Positions 62,899 to 64,000 of a stretch of 64,000 nucleotides of DNA are shown here, in pieces; within the stretch, counting starts at the first letter, position 1, and each line of letters starts with the position of its first letter. This stretch comes from Sphingomonas sp. Leaf67 (GTDB lineage Bacteria; Pseudomonadota; Alphaproteobacteria; Sphingomonadales; Sphingomonadaceae), in assembly GCF_001421965.1 (NCBI RefSeq), contig NZ_LMLP01000001.1:1-64000 (forward strand). The letters are read 5' to 3'. The notes under the pieces were generated by a model, which was given only the letters and a program-made list of their open reading frames with translations, had not been told where the DNA came from and searched no databases. Position numbers and translations under genes: made by a program.

Positions 62899-63551
62899 TC
62901 GACCGCTACGACTGGCCCGGTGGCAGCGAGGCGCTCTGGCGCTTCGGTCCTGCTACCGGCCCGGTCGTCCTGCTGCTGCTGCCACCGTTCGAGGAGGCCA
63001 ACCGCACCCGCACCTTTGCGGTCGGTCTGTTGCGCGCCCTGGCCGCGCGCGACGTTGCCGGCATCCTGCCCGACCTGCCGGGACAGGGCGAAAGCCTGTT
63101 CCCGACCGAGGCCGTTAGCCTTGCCAACGGGCGGCGCGCCGTCGCCGCACTGGTCGCCGCGACCGATCGTCCGGTCATCACCGCCGCGATCCGTGCCGGT
63201 GCATTGTTCGACGATGACGCGAACGTCGCGGGCCGCTGGCATCTGGCACCCCAGTCGGGCGAGCGGCTGCTCCGGGAGCTCTCGCGCATCGGTATCGAAC
63301 GCGACGGCGACACTGCCGACATCGGCGGCAACCACCTGTCGGCAACGCTGCTCGCCGAACTGCCCGCCGCCATGCCCGCGACGACACAGCCCTTGCGAAT
63401 CGTCCGCCTCGGCGCCGATCCCGGCCCCGCCGACCTTCGCATCGACGCGGCACCGCTGTGGCGCAGGAGCGAACCGGGCGACGACCCCGACCTTGCCGCC
63501 GCCCTCGCCGACGACCTTGCCGCATGGAGCCGCGCTTGCGTCGGCTGGTGA
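62895..63551 (+). CDS. XrtA-associated hydrolase 2 (TIGR03101-like), nucleophile position altered
   Basis: A 218-residue alpha/beta-hydrolase-fold protein. VLLLLPPFEEANRTRTFAVG and ILPDLPGQGES are characteristic. Where a G-x-S-x-G nucleophile elbow is expected the sequence reads AAIRAGAL, with no Ser, Cys or Asp. It may be catalytically inactive or use another residue, as seems common in this family. TTG start at 62895 overlaps the ACP stop. Confidence 0.83.
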   Translation: MIDRYDWPGGSEALWRFGPATGPVVLLLLPPFEEANRTRTFAVGLLRALAARDVAGILPDLPGQGESLFPTEAVSLANGRRAVAALVAATDRPVITAAIRAGALFDDDANVAGRWHLAPQSGERLLRELSRIGIERDGDTADIGGNHLSATLLAELPAAMPATTQPLRIVRLGADPGPADLRIDAAPLWRRSEPGDDPDLAAALADDLAAWSRACVGW

Positions 63552-64000
63552 CCATCCCCTGCGCCGGTGAAACCATCGCCGCGACGCTCGATCCCGCCGA
63601 AGGGGACACCGCGCTGCTGATCGTCTCGGGCGGCAACGAACTCAGGATCGGTGCGCATCGCGGCATGACGCTGCTGGCGGCGGCGGTGGCGGCGGCGGGC
63701 TTTCCGGTGCTGCGCTACGACCGCCGCGGCATCGGCGATTCGACCGGGACCAATGGCGGGTTCCTGTCGGCCGCGCCGGACCTGATGTGCGCGACCGCAT
63801 GGCTGCGCGCCGCGACCTGCGCGAAACGGATCGTGGCATTCGGCAATTGCGACGCTGCCACCGCCCTCGCCCTGTTCCATGCAACGGCCGGCATCGACCG
63901 CCTGCTGCTCGCCAATCCGTGGGTCGTCGAACCGACCAACGACCTGCCCCCGCCCGCCGCGATCCGCGCGACCTATGCGCAGCGGCTCCGCTCGCCCGCA
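63524..64000 (+). CDS. XrtA-associated hydrolase 1 (TIGR03100-like), partial at window end
   Basis: The first 159 residues of an alpha/beta hydrolase, cut by the window edge. IVSGGNELRIGAHRG and LRYDRRGIGDSTG are typical. The nucleophile elbow reads GNCDAAT, so cysteine replaces serine. ATG 63524 overlaps the end of hydrolase 2 by 28 bp. Rest of the gene lies beyond 64000. Confidence 0.87.
   Translation, partial: MEPRLRRLVTIPCAGETIAATLDPAEGDTALLIVSGGNELRIGAHRGMTLLAAAVAAAGFPVLRYDRRGIGDSTGTNGGFLSAAPDLMCATAWLRAATCAKRIVAFGNCDAATALALFHATAGIDRLLLANPWVVEPTNDLPPPAAIRATYAQRLRSPA

Noticed and set aside
1..64000. Restriction, toxin-antitoxin, prophage or CRISPR-Cas defence system
   Set aside because: No nuclease, methylase, integrase, phage structural or Cas gene was recognised; the HerA-like ATPase alone is not sufficient evidence.

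Overview
The window looks like a chromosomal segment of a GC-rich alphaproteobacterium, most probably a sphingomonad (Sphingomonas or a close relative). The main reasons are the exosortase A (XrtA)/PEP-CTERM exopolysaccharide locus, a homospermidine-type polyamine gene pair, a single-cysteine DksA, a DUF1465 (RcdA-type) gene and the abundance of short-chain dehydrogenases. The assignment is inferred from gene content; no rRNA or tRNA gene was seen.

Layout. (1) 1-7.5 kb is an eroded accessory region. A complete IS5-type insertion sequence (8-826) has removed the start of a LytS-type sensor kinase gene. That kinase carries two further frameshifts and its LytTR response regulator has an in-frame stop. 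Further on are an NAD(P)-binding fragment, an old-yellow-enzyme N-terminus joined to a glycerate-kinase-like C-terminus, and a short-chain dehydrogenase with an internal deletion. These are mixed with intact dehydrogenases and a YceI-cytochrome b561-YceI cluster. (2) 8.0-12.1 kb is a compact metal operon: CnrY-like anti-sigma factor, CnrX-like periplasmic sensor, ECF sigma factor, CopA multicopper oxidase and CopB. (3) 12.1-19.3 kb holds purU, a coupled SRPBCC/alcohol dehydrogenase/SDR operon, cysS, a TM2 protein and a class II DAHP synthase. (4) 19.6-23.0 kb holds two tandem ferritin-like lipoproteins and an NRAMP transporter. One ferritin copy keeps the di-iron ligands and the other has lost most of them. 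(5) 23-44 kb is mostly housekeeping: nitronate monooxygenase-like enzyme, small regulators (DUF1465, two DUF465, DksA), a Ser/Thr-rich PEP-CTERM-type protein, serS, a LysM/M23 lipoprotein coupled to a potassium channel, rimO, an M17 peptidase, a HerA-like ATPase, ferredoxin with two cysteine desulfurases, and ornithine decarboxylase with a deoxyhypusine-synthase-like protein.

(6) 47-64 kb is the XrtA locus. On the minus strand lie the amidotransferase, exosortase, glycosyltransferase, FemAB-like protein, polysaccharide deacetylase and ATPase. After two REPIN-like repeats come the outer-membrane protein, tyrosine autokinase, chain-length protein and export lipoprotein. Then follow the PLP decarboxylase and acyl-CoA ligase, with a divergent acyl carrier protein and two hydrolases; the last hydrolase runs off the window. 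Together these should assemble and export an exopolysaccharide and process PEP-CTERM proteins. A candidate substrate lies about 21 kb away at 26748-27713.

The signals most worth following are the ligand-stripped ferritin-like paralogue beside an intact one, the CnrYXH-type sensor feeding copper genes, the ornithine decarboxylase/deoxyhypusine-synthase-like pair, the XrtA-linked ligase/ACP/decarboxylase/hydrolase module, and the layered decay around the IS element. Most of the remaining content is recognisable. I did not find a wholly unknown multi-gene system that I can defend from sequence alone.
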